A stretch of 64,000 nt of DNA, from assembly GCF_002001105.1 (NCBI RefSeq), contig NZ_MUNP01000045.1, positions 50,441 through 114,440 on the forward strand. The letters run 5' to 3'. Shown one piece after another: positions 1 to 9,414 of the stretch; within the stretch, counting starts at the first letter, position 1; the number at the start of each line of letters is the position of its first letter. The translations under genes were made by a program, and so were the position numbers. The notes under the pieces were generated by a model. That model saw only the letters and a program-made list of their open reading frames with translations. It made no database searches and was not told the DNA's origin. This DNA comes from Rhodanobacter sp. C06 (GTDB lineage Bacteria; Pseudomonadota; Gammaproteobacteria; Xanthomonadales; Rhodanobacteraceae).

Positions 1-59
1 TCGACCGCATAATTCGCCTCTTTCTTCAACCTGCAACCCGCGATTCGGGAGTTCTAACC

Positions 60-323
60 TTGGCCAACATCAAGTCCGCGAAGAAGCGTGCGCGCCAGTC
101 CGAGCAGCGCCGCCTGCGCAACATCAGCGCCCGTTCCATGGTGCGCACCGCGCTGAAGAAGGTCGTCAAGGCCATCGAGGCCAAGGACAAGGCTGCCGCC
201 GTCGAGGCCTTCGCCGCCGCCCAGCCGGTGATGGATCGCTACGCTTCGCGTGGCCTGATCCACAAGAACAAGGCCGCCCGCCACAAGAGCCGCCTGAACG
301 CGAAGATCCGCGAACTGGCGTAA
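60..323 (+). CDS. rpsT: 30S ribosomal protein S20
   Basis: Primary 16S rRNA-binding protein of the small ribosomal subunit. The 87-residue Lys/Arg-rich helical protein begins [13 protein letters not shown] and has the family's usual length. The start codon is TTG, as in E. coli rpsT, where the weak start takes part in translational control; no ATG is available nearby. It is a single gene, followed after about 25 bases by a strong terminator, and it converges on radA. Identification is firm from sequence alone. Confidence 0.98.
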   Translation: MANIKSAKKRARQSEQRRLRNISARSMVRTALKKVVKAIEAKDKAAAVEAFAAAQPVMDRYASRGLIHKNKAARHKSRLNAKIRELA

Positions 324-346
324 GCCGGCTCGCAGCGCGCGTCACG

Positions 347-374
347 AAAAAGCCGGCCTTGGCCGGCTTTTTTG
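347..374 (+). terminator. rho-independent terminator of rpsT
   Basis: AAGCCGGCC (350-358) pairs with GGCCGGCTT (361-369) across a two-base loop and is followed by a T run. It lies about 25 bases after the rpsT stop. The A run on the left side means it could also work for leftward transcription leaving radA. Confidence 0.9.
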
Positions 375-543
375 CGGCCACCATCCCTAGAGGCCGCCCT
401 TCGGGCCATCGCTGACGCGATGTCAAAAATCGCTCCCGGCGACTTTTTGCGTGCCACTGCCTGTGCCCGACAACCACGCGACATCCGCCCGCGTCGGGAT
501 GAATCCCGACCTACGCGTCGCCGCGCCCCCGCGTGCGAAAACA

Positions 544-1920
544 TCACCGGCAAGCGTCGATCGCCTGCCCCAGTCGCTCCACGCCCACCACTTCCAGCTC
601 ACCCACGCGACCGGATTTCGGCGCGTTCGCCTTCGGCACGATGGCGCGGCGGAAACCGTGGTGCGCGGCCTCCTTCAGGCGCTCCTCTCCGTTCGGCACC
701 GGGCGGATCTCGCCGGACAGGCCCACCTCGCCGAAGGCCACGGTCTTCTCAGGCAGCGGGCGGTCGCGCAGCGAGGACAGCACCGCCAGCAAAGCCGGCA
801 GGTCTGCCGCGGTCTCCTGCACGCGGATGCCGCCCACCACGTTGATGAACACGTCCTGGTCGTAGGCGGCCACGCCGCCGTGCCGGTGCAACACGGCCAG
901 CAGCATGGCGAGGCGGTTCTGTTCCAGGCCCAGCGCCACGCGACGCGGATTGCCCAGCGAGGATTGATCCACCAGCGCCTGCACCTCGACCAAGAGCGGC
1001 CGCGTGCCTTCGCGCGTCACCATCACCGCGCTGCCCGGCGTGGGGCCGGCATGCGCGGAGAGGAAGATCGCGGACGGGTTCGGAACCTCGCGCAGACCCT
1101 TGTCGCCCATCGCGAACACGCCCAGCTCGTTGACCGCGCCGAAGCGGTTCTTGAACGCGCGCAGCACGCGGAAACGCGAGCCGGATTCGCCCTCGAAATA
1201 CAGCACCGCGTCGACCATGTGCTCCAGCACGCGGGGGCCCGCGATGCCGCCTTCCTTGGTCACGTGGCCGACCAGGAACACCGACGTGCCGGTTTCCTTG
1301 GCGAAGCGCGTGAGTCGCGCCGCCGATTCGCGCACCTGAGACACCGAGCCCGGCGCCGCAGTGAGCAATTCCGTCCAGATCGTCTGGATCGAATCGATCA
1401 CCAGCACGCGTGGTCGCACCTGCGCCGCCTGTTCGAGGATGCGCTCGATGCAGGTCTCGGCCAGCGCCTGCAGCGGCGCCAGCGGCAGGCCCAGGCGCTG
1501 CGCGCGCGAAGCCACCTGGGCCAGCGATTCCTCGCCGGTGACGTAGACACTGGGCAGTTGCACACCCAGCGTGCCCAGCATCTGCAGCAGCAGGGTGGAC
1601 TTGCCGATGCCGGGGTCGCCGCCCACCAGCACCACCGAGCCCTCGACCAGTCCACCACCCAGCACGCGATCCAGCTCGCCGATGCCGGTGAGCGTGCGCG
1701 CCTCGACGGTCAGCGCGACTTCGGTCAGCGGCATCACCTGGCTGGCGCCCGCGGCCTTGCCCGCGTAGCCGCCACGTGCGGCGCCCGCCGACTTCACCGC
1801 CGGCTGCAACACGATTTCGCTCAAGGTGTTCCACGCCCCGCACTCCGCGCACGAGCCCTGCCACTTGGGATGCTCGGCACCGCAGTCGGTGCAGACGTAG
1901 GCGGTCTTGGCCTTTGGCAT
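544..1920 (-). CDS. radA: DNA repair protein RadA
   Basis: RecA-like ATPase that promotes branch migration during recombinational repair. The 458-residue product has the full RadA layout: a four-Cys zinc finger (C10, C13, C24, C27), Walker A GDPGIGKST at about 101-109, the RadA-specific KNRFG motif near 258, and a Lon-like C-terminal domain. The start at 1920 gives MPKAKTAYVCTDCG, which matches the family; the frame is open 90 bases further upstream but that part is not conserved. It is the last gene of the leftward rpsF-rpsR-rplI-dnaB-alr-radA series. Confidence 0.97.
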   Translation of the reverse strand: MPKAKTAYVCTDCGAEHPKWQGSCAECGAWNTLSEIVLQPAVKSAGAARGGYAGKAAGASQVMPLTEVALTVEARTLTGIGELDRVLGGGLVEGSVVLVGGDPGIGKSTLLLQMLGTLGVQLPSVYVTGEESLAQVASRAQRLGLPLAPLQALAETCIERILEQAAQVRPRVLVIDSIQTIWTELLTAAPGSVSQVRESAARLTRFAKETGTSVFLVGHVTKEGGIAGPRVLEHMVDAVLYFEGESGSRFRVLRAFKNRFGAVNELGVFAMGDKGLREVPNPSAIFLSAHAGPTPGSAVMVTREGTRPLLVEVQALVDQSSLGNPRRVALGLEQNRLAMLLAVLHRHGGVAAYDQDVFINVVGGIRVQETAADLPALLAVLSSLRDRPLPEKTVAFGEVGLSGEIRPVPNGEERLKEAAHHGFRRAIVPKANAPKSGRVGELEVVGVERLGQAIDACR

Positions 1921-1966
1921 GGGGAGTCCCGCTCCTGTGGAAAGTGCGACTACAGATAGCTGCCTC

Positions 1967-2000
1967 TTGACCTTCGCGCTCATGGACGAGCGCAAAGGTG
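1967..2000. repeat. short hairpin repeat, copy 1
   Basis: TTGACC, then GCGCTC-ATGGAC-GAGCGC. A second copy with the same layout lies at 6229-6262, and the two 34-base copies differ at about seven positions. The hairpin stem is unchanged while the loop varies. It lies between alr and radA. Function is unknown; it could be a small repeat family or a structural mRNA element. Confidence 0.5.
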
Positions 2001-2062
2001 ACTTCGCCAAGGGTAACCGCCGCCCATCGCAGGCGACGAGACGGCGTTGCCTGCGCGAAACG

Positions 2063-3151
2063 TCAGCCTTCGTCCTCGACGAACAACACGCGGCGGGTCA
2101 TGCCGCAGGTGAGGTCATAGGAAATCGTGCCGGCATGGGCGGCCACGGTTTCCACCGGCAGGCCGTCGCCCCACAGGGTGACGCGATCGCCCACCCGTGC
2201 CTGCGGCGCCGCGCGCAAGTCCAGCGTGATCAGGTCCATCGAGACGCGGCCGACCAGCGGTACGCGCACTTCGCCGACCTGTACCGGCGTGCCGCTGGCG
2301 GCGCTGCGCGGGTAGCCGTCGCCGTAGCCCACCGCGGCCACGCCCACCGGCATGTCCTCGGGGCAGGTCCAGGTGCCGTTGTAGCCGATGCGCTCGCCCT
2401 TGCCGATCCGGTTGATCGCGATCAGCCGCGTGCTCAGTGTCATCGCGGGGCGGAACCCGAGATCGGCGCCACTCTGCCCTGCCACCACCGACAGGCCGTA
2501 CAGCAGGCCGCCGGTGCGCACCCAGTCGCCGTGCGCGGCGGGCCAGCCCAGTACGGCGGCGGAATTCGCCAGCGAGCGCGGGCCTTTGATGCCGCGCGTA
2601 ACGGTCTCGAAACGGGCGATCTGCGCGCGGGTGACGGCACCGTCGAACACTTCGGATTCGGCAAAATGCGTGAGCAGGCCGATCTCCGGGTCGATGCCCG
2701 GCAACGCGGCCAGTTGCGCGTGCACCGCGGCCACGCGCTCGGGTGCAAAGCCGAGCCGGTGCATGCCGCTGTCGACCTTCAGCCACACGCGCAGGCGCCC
2801 GCGCCGCATGCTGGCTTCGGCCAGCCAGGCCAGTTGCGCCTCGTGGTGGATCGCGGCCTCCAGGCCCAGCCGCTGCATCTCGGCAATGTCACCCGGCTGG
2901 TCGGGGCCGGACAGCACCACGATGCGCTGGCGATGCCCCGCCGCGCGCAGGCGCAGGCCATCGCCCAGCGCGGCCACCGCAAAGCATTCCGCCTCGGCAT
3001 CCAGCGCGCGCGCCACGCGCTCCAAGCCGTGGCCGTAGGCATCGGCCTTGACCACCGCCATCACCTTCGCCGGCGCGGCGAGCTGCCGGATGCGCGCGAG
3101 GTTGTGGCGCAGCGCGCCGAGATGGATGGTGGCGACGGTGGTGCGGCTCAT
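2063..3151 (-). CDS. alr: alanine racemase, PLP-dependent
   Basis: Interconverts L- and D-alanine for peptidoglycan synthesis in the cytoplasm. The PLP lysine is K35 in VVKADAYGHG, and the second catalytic base is the Tyr of RIGYNGTW near residue 256, at the spacing seen in E. coli Alr (K34/Y255). The length of 362 residues is normal. It starts 13 bases after the dnaB stop on the same strand, so co-transcription is likely; dnaB-alr adjacency is common in gammaproteobacteria. Confidence 0.97.
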   Translation of the reverse strand: MSRTTVATIHLGALRHNLARIRQLAAPAKVMAVVKADAYGHGLERVARALDAEAECFAVAALGDGLRLRAAGHRQRIVVLSGPDQPGDIAEMQRLGLEAAIHHEAQLAWLAEASMRRGRLRVWLKVDSGMHRLGFAPERVAAVHAQLAALPGIDPEIGLLTHFAESEVFDGAVTRAQIARFETVTRGIKGPRSLANSAAVLGWPAAHGDWVRTGGLLYGLSVVAGQSGADLGFRPAMTLSTRLIAINRIGKGERIGYNGTWTCPEDMPVGVAAVGYGDGYPRSAASGTPVQVGEVRVPLVGRVSMDLITLDLRAAPQARVGDRVTLWGDGLPVETVAAHAGTISYDLTCGMTRRVLFVEDEG

Positions 3152-3164
3152 GCGTGGTGCGCGA

Positions 3165-4559
3165 TCACTCGAAGCTGCCCACGAAGGAGTCGGCGGCGTA
3201 GTTCTCGAACTTGGTGTAGTGGCCGAGGAAGGTGAGCTTGACCGTATCGGTGGGGCCGTTGCGCTGCTTGCCGATGATGATCTCGGCGAGGCCCTTGTCC
3301 GCCGATTCCTTGTTGTAGTACTCGTCGCGGTAGATGAACATGATCACGTCGGCGTCCTGCTCGATGGCGCCCGATTCGCGCAGGTCGGACATCATCGGGC
3401 GCTTGTCGGCGCGCTGTTCCAGCGAACGGTTCAACTGCGACAGGGCGATCACGGGCACGTTGAGTTCCTTGGCGAGCCCCTTCAGTGAACGCGAGATTTC
3501 TGAAATCTCGGTGGCACGGTTCTCCTTGTTGCCGGGCACCTGCATCAGCTGCAGGTAGTCGATCACGATCAGCCCCAGCCCGCCGTGCTCGCGGTGCAGG
3601 CGGCGTGCGCGCGAGCGCAGCTCCACCGGCGACAGGCCGGGCGTGTCGTCGATGAAGATCTTCGCCTCGGACAGGATCGCGATCGCGTTGGAGACGCGCG
3701 GCCAGTCCTCCTCGGCGAGGTCGCCGTTGCGCAGGTGCTGCTGGTGGATGCGGCCCACCGAGGAGATCAGGCGGAACGCCAGCTGCGAGGCGGACATTTC
3801 CATCGAGAACACCACCACCGCCTTCTTCGCGCGCAGCGCGGCGCTTTCGGCGATGTTCAGCGCGAACGCGGTCTTGCCCATCGAGGGACGTGCGGCCACG
3901 ATGATGAGGTCGGAGGGCTGCAGGCCCGAAGTGAGGTTGTCGAGGTCGCTGAAGCCGCTGGTGATGCCGGTGAGCTGGCCGCGGTTCTCGTAGCGCTCGG
4001 TGAGCAGGCGGAACGCGTCCTTCACCGCCTCGCGCATGGAGACGGAATCCTTCTTGCCGCGCGCGCCGGACTCGGCGATCTTGAACACCGCCTGCTCGGC
4101 GTTCTCCAGCACCTCCTGCACGCTCTTGCCTTCGGGGCGGTAGCCGTCCTCGGTGATCCCGGTGCCGGCGTCGATCAGCTGGCGCAGCACGGATTTCTCG
4201 CGCACGATCTCGGCGTAGGCGGCGATGTTCGCCGCGCTGGGCGTGCCGTTGGCCAGCTCGATCAGGTAGCTGGCGCCACCGATCATCTCGCCCAGCCCGT
4301 TCGCCTCGAACCAGTCGCCCAGCGTCACCGCGTCGCAGGGCATGCCCTTGTTCGCCAGTTCGTTGATCGCGCGCCAGATCAGGCGGTGGTCGCGGCGGTA
4401 GAAATCCTCCTCGCCGAGGCGGTCGGCCACCTTGTCCAGCGCGTCGGGCGCCAGCATCAGGCCGCCCAGCACCGCCTGCTCCGCATCGATCGAATGCGGC
4501 GGCACGCGCAGCGCCTCGATGGCCGGCGACGAAGGCTTGCGTTCGGGTACGAAGGACAT
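3165..4559 (-). CDS. dnaB: replicative DNA helicase DnaB
   Basis: Hexameric 5'-3' helicase of the replication fork. The 464-residue protein has an N-terminal DnaB domain (IDAEQAVLGGLML), Walker A ARPSMGKTAF near 215, the Walker B block IVIDYLQLM, and the ALSQLNRSLE motif. The start at 4559 (MSFVPERK) gives the family's usual length; the frame stays open upstream but that part is not conserved. The upstream gap holds two sequences close to DnaA boxes. The rplI terminator suggests dnaB also has its own promoter. Confidence 0.98.
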   Translation of the reverse strand: MSFVPERKPSSPAIEALRVPPHSIDAEQAVLGGLMLAPDALDKVADRLGEEDFYRRDHRLIWRAINELANKGMPCDAVTLGDWFEANGLGEMIGGASYLIELANGTPSAANIAAYAEIVREKSVLRQLIDAGTGITEDGYRPEGKSVQEVLENAEQAVFKIAESGARGKKDSVSMREAVKDAFRLLTERYENRGQLTGITSGFSDLDNLTSGLQPSDLIIVAARPSMGKTAFALNIAESAALRAKKAVVVFSMEMSASQLAFRLISSVGRIHQQHLRNGDLAEEDWPRVSNAIAILSEAKIFIDDTPGLSPVELRSRARRLHREHGGLGLIVIDYLQLMQVPGNKENRATEISEISRSLKGLAKELNVPVIALSQLNRSLEQRADKRPMMSDLRESGAIEQDADVIMFIYRDEYYNKESADKGLAEIIIGKQRNGPTDTVKLTFLGHYTKFENYAADSFVGSFE

Positions 4560-4671
4560 CGGGCTACCTCGAAGAAGACGTACCGGCCGCGGCCGCGGCA
4601 GGCGCCGACGCACGGCGACGGACAAGACCCACATGATGCGCGGCGACGTCTCAGGGGTCGAGATGGAATCC

Positions 4672-4701
4672 TGTGGAAAAGCTGGGGAAAGTTGGGGATA
4701 A
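4672..4701 (-). promoter_or_regulatory. pair of near-consensus DnaA boxes upstream of dnaB
   Basis: Read on the minus strand, TTATCCCCA (4701-4693) and TTTTCCACA (4680-4672) each match the DnaA box TTATCCACA at 8 of 9 positions. They lie 113-142 bases upstream of the dnaB start. They may be DnaA-responsive sites controlling dnaB. This is motif similarity only; chance is possible although the clustering is suggestive. Confidence 0.4.
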
Positions 4702-4782
4702 GACAGCGGCCCGATGGCCACCCACCCCAACCTCTTCCCCCGGGCTTCACTCGGGGGAGGGCGCGCCGGCCCGGCCCACGCC

Positions 4783-4812
4783 CAAAACAAACGGGCGCCC
4801 GAAGGCGCCCGT
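4783..4812 (-). terminator. terminator after rplI
   Basis: On the minus strand ACGGGCGCC pairs with GGCGCCCGT around a TTCG tetraloop and is followed by TTTGTTTTG. It lies 24 bases past the rplI stop, so it separates the ribosomal-protein operon from dnaB, at least partly. Confidence 0.85.
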
Positions 4813-4835
4813 CCATCACGCTTGCGGTGGCGGGA

Positions 4836-5288
4836 TTACTTCTTCTCGCCGACCACGATCACCTTGACGCTGGTCTGCACGTCGGCGTGCAGGTGGATGG
4901 CCACCTCGAACTCGCCGGTGTTGCGCAGCGGGCCTTCGCCCAGGATCACTTCGCCCTTGTGGATGTCGTGGCCGATCGCCTGCAGCGCCTCGGCGATGTC
5001 GCGCGGACCCACCGAGCCGTACAGCTTGCCTTCGGGGCTGGCGTGCGCCTCGATCGTCACCGACACGTCGGCCAGCTTCGCCTGGCGGGCCGAGGCCTCG
5101 CTCAGCATGTTCTTGGCGCGGGCCTCGTACTCGGCGCGGCGCTGCTCGAACGCGGCCAGGTTGGCGGCATTCACGCGCACCGCCTTGCCCTGCGGGATGA
5201 GGAAGTTGCGGCCGTAACCCGGCTTCACGCTGACCTTGTCGCCGAGGTCGCCGAGGTTGCGGACTTTCTGCAGAAGGATGAGTTCCAT
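4836..5288 (-). CDS. rplI: 50S ribosomal protein L9
   Basis: Elongated large-subunit protein at the base of the L1 stalk. It begins [19 protein letters not shown] and contains the N-domain hallmark [14 protein letters not shown], then the long connecting helix and the C-terminal rRNA-binding domain. The 150-residue length is typical. It is third in the rpsF-rpsR-rplI operon, 103 bases after rpsR; that gap contains a CTCCC/GGGAG imperfect hairpin (about 5354-5381). Confidence 0.98.
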   Translation of the reverse strand: MELILLQKVRNLGDLGDKVSVKPGYGRNFLIPQGKAVRVNAANLAAFEQRRAEYEARAKNMLSEASARQAKLADVSVTIEAHASPEGKLYGSVGPRDIAEALQAIGHDIHKGEVILGEGPLRNTGEFEVAIHLHADVQTSVKVIVVGEKK

Positions 5289-5391
5289 GGGTATTCCTTT
5301 TCGTTAGCGCCGAAATGGCAGGCGCAGCCGTGGACGGGTGTCCGAAGGGTTCCGCTCCCCCACCCTTGCGGGCGAGGGAGCGAAGGCACGA

Positions 5392-5622
5392 TCAAACGTC
5401 GTGGTTGTCGGTGTACGGCAGCAGCGAGAGGAAGCGCGCGCGCTTGATCGCGGTCGCCAGCTGGCGCTGGTAGCGCGCCTTGGTGCCGGTGATGCGGCTG
5501 GGCACGATCTTGCCGTTCTCGGTGACGTACTGGCGCAGGGTGTTGAGATCCTTGTAGTCGATCTCCTTCACCTTCTCCGCGGTGAAACGACAGAATTTGC
5601 GGCGGCGGAAAAACTTGGACAT
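5392..5622 (-). CDS. rpsR: 30S ribosomal protein S18
   Basis: Small-subunit protein that pairs with S6 on the platform. The 76-residue product has the S18 signatures [16 protein letters not shown] and the conserved C-terminal [10 protein letters not shown]. It starts 14 bases after rpsF. Unlike E. coli, no priB gene separates the two. Confidence 0.98.
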   Translation of the reverse strand: MSKFFRRRKFCRFTAEKVKEIDYKDLNTLRQYVTENGKIVPSRITGTKARYQRQLATAIKRARFLSLLPYTDNHDV

Positions 5623-5636
5623 GGGCTGTGCTCCTC

Positions 5637-6053
5637 TCAGTCGTCGCTGTCGCGGTCGTTGCCACGGCTGTCGCCGTCGCCATCGCTGTCGTCGTCGCGG
5701 CGGCGCGACGAGCGGGCGTCATCCTTTTCCTTGCTCTTGAGGATGAAGGACGGCTCGGTGTCGGCGGCGTCGCGCTTGATGACGAGGTGGCGCAGCACGG
5801 CGTCGTTGAAGCGGAAGCCCGACTCCAGCTCGTTCAACGCGTTCTGGCCGACTTCGATGTTCAGCAGCACGTAGTGCGCCTTGGCCAGGTTGACGATCGG
5901 GTAGGCCAGCTGGCGGCGGCCCCAATCTTCCAGACGGTGGATCTTGCCGCCGTCGGTCTCGATCAGCGCCTTGTAGCGCTCGATCATCGCCGGGACCTGT
6001 TCGCTCTGGTCAGGGTGGACCAGAAACACGACTTCGTAATGTCGCAGGGACAT
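5637..6053 (-). CDS. rpsF: 30S ribosomal protein S6, with charged C-terminal tail
   Basis: Platform protein that binds S18 and 16S r[24 protein letters not shown] and the core to about residue 110 are canonical. The last 28 or so residues are almost entirely Asp, Arg, Ser and Gly and end in DRDSDD. E. coli S6 has glutamates added to its C-terminus by RimK; here a long acidic-basic tail is encoded directly. First gene of the rpsF-rpsR-rplI operon. Confidence 0.97.
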   Translation of the reverse strand: MSLRHYEVVFLVHPDQSEQVPAMIERYKALIETDGGKIHRLEDWGRRQLAYPIVNLAKAHYVLLNIEVGQNALNELESGFRFNDAVLRHLVIKRDAADTEPSFILKSKEKDDARSSRRRDDDSDGDGDSRGNDRDSDD

Positions 6054-6228
6054 CGTGGTTCGACTCCTTGTGGATGCGGCCGAAATGGCCTCGCAGCCTC
6101 CCGCCGTATGCGGTGAGGCAAGTGTCCGTCACACCCCCTGCGGGGCGGACAGAAGCGGAATTGTACGCGAAGCACGGAATGTCGCGCAAGTGATTGAATT
6201 GAAAGTGTGGCCATGGATGGCCGCCCGT

Positions 6229-6262
6229 TTGACCCCTGCGCTCACGGATGAGCGCACAAGTG
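6229..6262. repeat. short hairpin repeat, copy 2
   Basis: TTGACC, then GCGCTC-ACGGAT-GAGCGC; the partner of the copy at 1967-2000. It lies between iscA and rpsF, about 175 bases upstream of the rpsF start and just after the iscA stop. It may act as a weak terminator for iscA. Function is not established. Confidence 0.5.
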
Positions 6263-6276
6263 CCGACGCTCTCAGC

Positions 6277-6603
6277 TCAGCCCACCGTGAAACTCTCGCC
6301 GCAACCGCACTCGCCGGTGGCGTTGGGGTTGTGGAACACGAAGCTGGCGTTGAGGCCCTGGCGCTGGAAGTCGATCACGGTGCCGTCCACCAGCGGCAGG
6401 CTCTTGTCGTCCACCACCAGCGGCACGCCGTCGACGCTGACCAGCCGGTCGCCTTCGCCCACCGACTGGGCCAGATCCACCACGTAGCCGAAGCCGGAGC
6501 AACCGGTGCGCTTCACGCCGAAGCGCACGCCGGCAGCACCCGGTGTCTGCGCGAGAAACTGGCGCATGCGTTCGCTGGCGGCGGGAGTGATCGTGATGGT
6601 CAT
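6277..6603 (-). CDS. iscA: A-type iron-sulfur carrier, IscA family
   Basis: Carries or delivers Fe-S clusters to apo-proteins. The 108-residue product keeps the three cluster-ligand cysteines at C35, C99 and C101 (TGCSG and ECGCGES), the same numbering as E. coli IscA. The start at 6603 gives [13 protein letters not shown]. It is alone, away from any isc or suf genes in view, and divergent from asnS; ErpA is an alternative subfamily assignment, but the [14 protein letters not shown] tail is closer to IscA. Confidence 0.9.
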   Translation of the reverse strand: MTITITPAASERMRQFLAQTPGAAGVRFGVKRTGCSGFGYVVDLAQSVGEGDRLVSVDGVPLVVDDKSLPLVDGTVIDFQRQGLNASFVFHNPNATGECGCGESFTVG

Positions 6604-6765
6604 GGCAGGCGGGTTTCGTGCAAAAGCGGGAATCGCGCACGCCGGAAAGGTCGCGACGCGGGCAAGGCCTACATTATCATGCCGGTTTGTCCACGCGCTC
6701 CACGGGACGCGCGTTCCAGCGATCCATGCGCCCGAGATGCGGCGCACCCACGGGAGTTTCAATCC

Positions 6766-8181
6766 ATGACGGCGGTCCGCCCCACGGCATGCAGTGTGAA
6801 GCAGGCACTTTCCGGCAAACTCGCCGCAGGCAGCCCGGTGACCGTGCGGGGCTGGGTGCGCACCCGCCGCGACTCCAAGGCGGGGCTCTCCTTCGTGGCC
6901 GTCAGCGACGGCTCCTGCTTCGACCCGATCCAGGCGGTGGTACCGGCCACGCTGGGCAACTACGAGACCGAGGTGAAGCACCTCACCGCCGGCGCCGGCG
7001 TGATCGTCTCGGGCACGCTGGTGCCCTCGCAGGGCAAGGGCCAGGCCTTCGAAATCCAGGCCGATGCAGTCGAGGTTACCGGCTTCGTGGACGACCCGGA
7101 AACCTACCCGATCCAGCCCAAGCAGCATTCGATGGAGTTCCTGCGCGAAGTGGCGCACCTGCGCCCGCGCACCAACCTGTTCGGCGCGGTGACCCGCGTG
7201 CGCCACACGATGATGACGGCGATCCACCGCCACCTCACCGAACAGGGCTTCTTCTGGATCAACACGCCGATCATCACGACCTCCGACGCCGAAGGCGCCG
7301 GCGACATGTTCCGGCTGTCCACGCTGGACCTGGCGAACCTGCCGCGCGACGAGAAGGGCAAGATCGACTTTCGCAAGGATTTCTTCGGCCGCGAAGCCTT
7401 CCTCACCGTGTCCGGCCAGCTCAACGTCGAGGCGTATTGCCTGGCGATGAGCAAGGTCTACACCTTCGGCCCCACCTTCCGCGCGGAGAACTCCAACACG
7501 CCGCGCCACCTCGCCGAGTTCTGGATGGTGGAGCCGGAGATCGCGTTCGCCGACCTCGCCGCCAATGCCGACTGCGCCGAGGCCTTCCTCAAGGCGATCT
7601 TCAAGGCGGTGCTGGAGGAGCGCCCGGACGACATGGCGTTCTTCGCCGAGCGCGTGCAGCCCGATGCGATCAACCGGCTGGAAACCTTCATCGTCCAGCC
7701 GTTCGAGCGCATCGACTACACCGAGGCGGTGGAAATCCTGCAGAAGTCCGGGCAGAAGTTCGAGTACCCGGTGGCCTGGGGCATCGACCTGCAGACCGAG
7801 CACGAGCGCTACCTCGCCGAGAAACATATCGGCCGTCCGGTTGTCGTAATGAACTACCCCGAGGCGATCAAGGCGTTCTACATGCGCCTCAACGACGACG
7901 AAAAGACCGTGGCAGCGATGGACGTGCTGGCTCCTGGCATCGGCGAAATCATAGGCGGCGCGCAGCGCGAGGAACGGCTGGATCATTTGGACGCCCGGAT
8001 GGCCAAATTCGGACTCGATTCCGCCACCTATGGCTGGTACCGTGACCTTCGCCGTTACGGCACCGTGCCCCACGCCGGCTTCGGCCTCGGTTTCGAGCGC
8101 CTGCTGGTCTACGTCTGCGGCCTGTCCAACATCCGCGATGCCATCCCCTATCCGCGCGCGGCGGGGACGGCCGAATTCTGA
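6766..8181 (+). CDS. asnS: asparaginyl-tRNA synthetase
   Basis: Class IIb synthetase charging tRNA-Asn. The 471-residue protein begins [13 protein letters not shown], has the N-terminal OB-fold ([14 protein letters not shown]), motif 2 ([19 protein letters not shown]) and motif 3 ([10 protein letters not shown]). NTPRHLAEF and the Asn-type active site favour AsnRS over AspRS. The open frame extends far upstream, but only the part from 6766 is conserved. The lipoprotein gene starts 10 bases after its stop. Confidence 0.98.
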   Translation: MTAVRPTACSVKQALSGKLAAGSPVTVRGWVRTRRDSKAGLSFVAVSDGSCFDPIQAVVPATLGNYETEVKHLTAGAGVIVSGTLVPSQGKGQAFEIQADAVEVTGFVDDPETYPIQPKQHSMEFLREVAHLRPRTNLFGAVTRVRHTMMTAIHRHLTEQGFFWINTPIITTSDAEGAGDMFRLSTLDLANLPRDEKGKIDFRKDFFGREAFLTVSGQLNVEAYCLAMSKVYTFGPTFRAENSNTPRHLAEFWMVEPEIAFADLAANADCAEAFLKAIFKAVLEERPDDMAFFAERVQPDAINRLETFIVQPFERIDYTEAVEILQKSGQKFEYPVAWGIDLQTEHERYLAEKHIGRPVVVMNYPEAIKAFYMRLNDDEKTVAAMDVLAPGIGEIIGGAQREERLDHLDARMAKFGLDSATYGWYRDLRRYGTVPHAGFGLGFERLLVYVCGLSNIRDAIPYPRAAGTAEF

Positions 8182-8191
8182 GTACTGCCCC

Positions 8192-9064
8192 ATGAAGCAT
8201 CGGTCCCCCGCCCTGGCCCTCGCTTTTGCCGCCGCCCTGCTGCTGGCCGGCTGCCACACCGTGAAGGACCTGGTGCCGACAACCCTGGTGCCGCCGAACC
8301 TGCGCGCGCCGGAGAACACTGACGATCCGCTCAAGCAGGCGCAGCAGCACCTGCTCGATGCCACGCCGTGCTGCACCAGCTTCGCCGACTTCTCCTACCA
8401 GAACCTGCTGCCGTGGCAGCCGCAGCCGTTCACCCTGGGCAGCGGCAGCAGCGTGGCCAACCTCGCCGGCACGCACAGCTACTTCCTCGCGTTCCGCCTG
8501 CCCGAAGGCGCCAAGCTGCCCTACCGCGTGGCGTTCAAGTCCGAATTGAACGGCCGCTGGCTGAAGTCCAGTTACCTGTTCGCGCCCACCGTGGTGATGC
8601 TGGACAGCGGCTTCCAGCCGATCGGTACCAGCGCCGACATCTCGCTGTGCGAACACATGGGCTGGAGCGACGCGGCTTCCGGCGCGTTCGGCAGCTACAC
8701 CGTCGACAATCCGCTGGCGCGCTACCTGCTGGTCTACAGCTCGGCGGCGCAACAGAGCGGCAAGACCTACTGGGAGCAGTCCCCCGCGGCGTTCAACAGC
8801 AAGGCCACGCTGGACATGAACTCCAGCGGCAGCTTCAGCGTGCCGCACGGGCCGGATGGCACGATCTGGGTGGGCATGATGAACAACACCTACGCCAAGG
8901 CCGTGGACAACGCGATCTGCAAGAAGCCGCAGGAAGGCGACGGCGTGCTGAACACCTTGCGCACCGCCCTGCCGCTGCCATGGAACAGCAACACCAGCAG
9001 CACCGGCACGAGCAGTACCGGCACCAGCGCCGGCGGCAGCACCACCAAGGCCAAGGGCAGCTGA
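8192..9064 (+). CDS. MalM-like outer-membrane or periplasmic lipoprotein
   Basis: A 290-residue exported protein with a lipobox LLLAGC (C21), so it should be lipidated. The region from about 55 (TPCCTSFADFSYQ) to about 235 resembles the MalM family, which in E. coli is a periplasmic product of the maltose operon of unclear role. The tail is a Ser/Thr/Gly linker with repeated SSTGT units. No maltose genes are nearby. The family call is from pattern memory; another beta-sandwich lipoprotein is possible. Confidence 0.6.
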   Translation: MKHRSPALALAFAAALLLAGCHTVKDLVPTTLVPPNLRAPENTDDPLKQAQQHLLDATPCCTSFADFSYQNLLPWQPQPFTLGSGSSVANLAGTHSYFLAFRLPEGAKLPYRVAFKSELNGRWLKSSYLFAPTVVMLDSGFQPIGTSADISLCEHMGWSDAASGAFGSYTVDNPLARYLLVYSSAAQQSGKTYWEQSPAAFNSKATLDMNSSGSFSVPHGPDGTIWVGMMNNTYAKAVDNAICKKPQEGDGVLNTLRTALPLPWNSNTSSTGTSSTGTSAGGSTTKAKGS

Positions 9065-9065
9065 C

Positions 9066-9380
9066 GTGCTGGCCATCTACCTGGGCTTGCTGACCGCCGG
9101 CGTCGCCTTGTTCGTGCTCTCCTACGTGGCGCCGTTCCGGGTTGCCGCGCTGATGCGCCAGCGTCACCCGCAGCACTGGCAGGTGGTGACGGAGGGCACC
9201 GACGGCAAGCTTGGCGTGTTGCGCACCTGGATGCGCATGCAGTACGTGCTGCGTTCGCCCGCCCTGCCCCTGCTGGACGACCGCGACATCAACCGCTGGC
9301 GCGGCATCTGGCGCTACAGCCAGTGGCTGGGCTGGCTGTGCTGGCTCGCCGCGCTGGCGATGCGCCTGCGCTGGGGCTGA
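9066..9380 (+). CDS. small two-helix membrane protein
   Basis: A 104-residue protein with a GTG start one base after the lipoprotein stop, so translation is probably coupled. One hydrophobic segment lies at each end (about 4-23 and 85-100), with a basic, Trp/Arg-rich soluble centre. The layout and the start of the centre (AALMRQRHPQHW) recall the UspB type of small stress protein, but similarity is weak and I do not assign a function. Confidence 0.6.
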   Translation: MLAIYLGLLTAGVALFVLSYVAPFRVAALMRQRHPQHWQVVTEGTDGKLGVLRTWMRMQYVLRSPALPLLDDRDINRWRGIWRYSQWLGWLCWLAALAMRLRWG

Positions 9381-9414
9381 TCCGCACCTTTCGAAACCCC
9401 ACGGGAGCACGCCC

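Noticed and set aside
1986..2040. GTAACC-like SigF promoter upstream of radA/alr
   Set aside because: GTAACC is present at about 2013-2018, but the -10 at 15-16 bases reads CGACGA/GACGAG, not CGAA.
6277..8376. Long minus-strand frame covering asnS
   Set aside because: Only its last 108 codons (IscA) are real; the rest is antisense to asnS.
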